DNA of 64,000 nt from the NCBI RefSeq assembly GCF_004402495.1, contig NZ_SOFH01000029.1, positions 124,001 to 188,000 of the forward strand, read 5' to 3'. Made by a program: the position numbers and the translations under genes. This DNA is from Cryobacterium sp. HLT2-28 (GTDB lineage Bacteria > Actinomycetota > Actinomycetes > Actinomycetales > Microbacteriaceae). Shown in pieces: positions 63,178 through 64,000 of the stretch (its first letter is position 1; every line of letters starts with the position of its first letter). Below the pieces are notes generated by a model. The model did no database searches, was not told where the DNA came from, and saw only the letters and a program-made list of their open reading frames with translations.

Positions 63178-63561
63178 GTGCTCGCGGGGGCCAATCGCAT
63201 CACCAGCGGTGACGACTACAAGATGGTCGTTCGTCGTGGTGTGCGGGTCGTTGGCCCACACCTGGTTGCCTACCTGCGCCGGAACCCCGATGGGGAGCCG
63301 GTGCGGTTCGGTTTCATCGTGGCGAAGAACGTGGGGAACGCCGTCAGGCGCAATCGTGTTCGTCGGCGCCTGAAAGCAGCCAGTTTCTCCCTACTGCCGT
63401 CGGTGCGCCCGGGCACGGATGTCGTCATCCGCGCCCTGCCATCGGCGAACGATGTCTCCTGGCCCGAGTTGTATTCGGAGGTCGAGGGCGCGCTGGCGAA
63501 ATACCAGCGTCAACCCGGGACCCCTCGAATCGACGCGGCGCCGAACCCCGTGAATCGATGA
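63178..63561 (+). CDS. rnpA: ribonuclease P protein component
   Basis: A 127-aa basic protein with the RNR signature: NAVRRNRVRRRLKAA (residues about 54-68), and the N-terminal ITSGDDYKMVVRRG. It helps the RNase P RNA mature tRNA 5' ends. A GTG start at 63178, 8 bases after the rpmH stop, without an obvious ribosome site, suggests translational coupling. Confidence 0.95.
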   Translation: MLAGANRITSGDDYKMVVRRGVRVVGPHLVAYLRRNPDGEPVRFGFIVAKNVGNAVRRNRVRRRLKAASFSLLPSVRPGTDVVIRALPSANDVSWPELYSEVEGALAKYQRQPGTPRIDAAPNPVNR

Positions 63562-63567
63562 ACGTCG

Positions 63568-63879
63568 ATGAATAGGGCGATCGCGACCGTCGTTCTGCTC
63601 CCCCGTAATGGCGGAGTGGTTCTGCTACGCGCGTACCGGGCCGTGATTTCACCGCTGTATGGCGATGTATGCCGGTACTATCCCTCTTGTTCGGCCTACG
63701 CACTCGGGGCCGTTCAGGAACACGGCCTCGTGGTCGGATCGGCCCTGGCCGCCCGCAGGCTTGCTCGGTGTCATCCGTGGGCCGAAGGTGGGATCGATGA
63801 CGTTCCCCTGAAGCGAAAGCGTCGCTACACGGTGACGTCGTTTGGATTTGTTGTCGCACCGAGCCACGGAAAGGGCTGA
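63568..63879 (+). CDS. yidD: membrane protein insertion efficiency factor YidD
   Basis: A 103-aa protein with the YidD core: LLRAYRAVISPLYGDVCRYY, PSCSAYALGAVQEHG and ARCHPWAEGGIDDVP; the Cys residues are in the usual places. It helps YidC insert proteins into the membrane. It starts 6 bases after the rnpA stop. Confidence 0.95.
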   Translation: MNRAIATVVLLPRNGGVVLLRAYRAVISPLYGDVCRYYPSCSAYALGAVQEHGLVVGSALAARRLARCHPWAEGGIDDVPLKRKRRYTVTSFGFVVAPSHGKG

Positions 63880-63887
63880 CCCAAAGT

Positions 63888-64000
63888 ATGGACCTCCTAG
63901 GTACGATTCTCTGGCCTCTGAAATGGGGAGTCGAGCTTCTGCTCGTTGCCTTCCACTGGTTGTTCACCAACTTCGGAATGGGCACCAACGACGGCATCAC
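63888..64000 (+). CDS. yidC: YidC membrane protein insertase (5' part only)
   Basis: Only 37 codons lie in the window. MDLLGTILWPLKWGVELLLV and AFHWLFTNFGM match the first membrane segment of Gram-positive YidC. The ATG at 63888 is 8 bases after the yidD stop. The rest lies outside the window. Confidence 0.9.
   Translation, partial: MDLLGTILWPLKWGVELLLVAFHWLFTNFGMGTNDGI

Overview
The window looks like a piece of a high-GC actinobacterial chromosome that ends at the replication origin. The right-hand part has the order yidC-yidD-rnpA-rpmH (rightward), then dnaA, dnaN, gnd, recF, a DUF721 gene, gyrB, gyrA, a DUF3566 gene, tRNA-Ile and tRNA-Ala (leftward). The CrgA, rhomboid, cyclophilin, fha/pstP/rodA/pbpA/pknA/pknB and glutamine-amidotransferase block follows. 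A 6-phosphogluconate dehydrogenase between dnaN and recF, a DUF222/HNH endonuclease and the class E sortase block suggest Microbacteriaceae (Cryobacterium/Salinibacterium-like). The genus is a guess, because no rRNA or species marker is present.

Regions from left to right: (1) 1-2608: an alpha/beta hydrolase (cut by the window edge) divergent from a TetR regulator with two palindromic operators between them, a P-type ATPase remnant, and an NAD-dependent SDR. (2) 3133-6437: a coupled beta-phosphoglucomutase/GH65 phosphorylase pair for disaccharide phosphorolysis. (3) 6519-6803: a DUF6510 zinc-ribbon gene with no usable start, at a drop in GC. (4) 7104-17818: a lower-GC carbohydrate cluster. 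A ROK repressor is divergent from eight genes: two paralogous lipoprotein sugar-binding proteins, an epoxide-hydrolase-like enzyme, a sugar isomerase/epimerase, an ABC ATPase and permease, a glycosidase-like TIM-barrel protein and a Gfo/Idh oxidoreductase.

(5) 17.9-35.6 kb is a genomic island rich in defence genes, with a decayed transposase at its left and an intact relative at its right, next to tRNA-Leu. Between them lie an OLD/PARIS-like ATPase-TOPRIM protein convergent with a HEPN protein, an AIPR abortive-infection protein, and a restriction-modification module (Vsr, C5-cytosine methyltransferase, GIY-YIG nuclease, DUF4928). There are also a small ParS/MbcA-like antitoxin pair, an orphan HipB-like regulator and an XRE regulator. 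Two paralogous proteins have a tyrosine-recombinase fold whose catalytic residues look lost; one of them overlaps the intact DDE transposase gene. These last genes and the ATPase/HEPN pair are the best candidates for something undescribed.

(6) 35.67-64 kb is core chromosome: tRNA-Leu(CAG), the fhaA-fhaB-pstP-rodA-pbpA-pknA-pknB cell-wall and signalling operon, sortase and amidotransferase genes, CrgA, rhomboid, cyclophilin, a DUF222/HNH gene with a collagen-like Pro/Gln/Gly insert, repeats, two tRNAs, the gyrase/recF/dnaN/dnaA block, the DnaA-box regions on both sides of dnaA, and the rpmH-rnpA-yidD-yidC start. Gene identities rest on motifs and family resemblance recognised by eye; no search was run.
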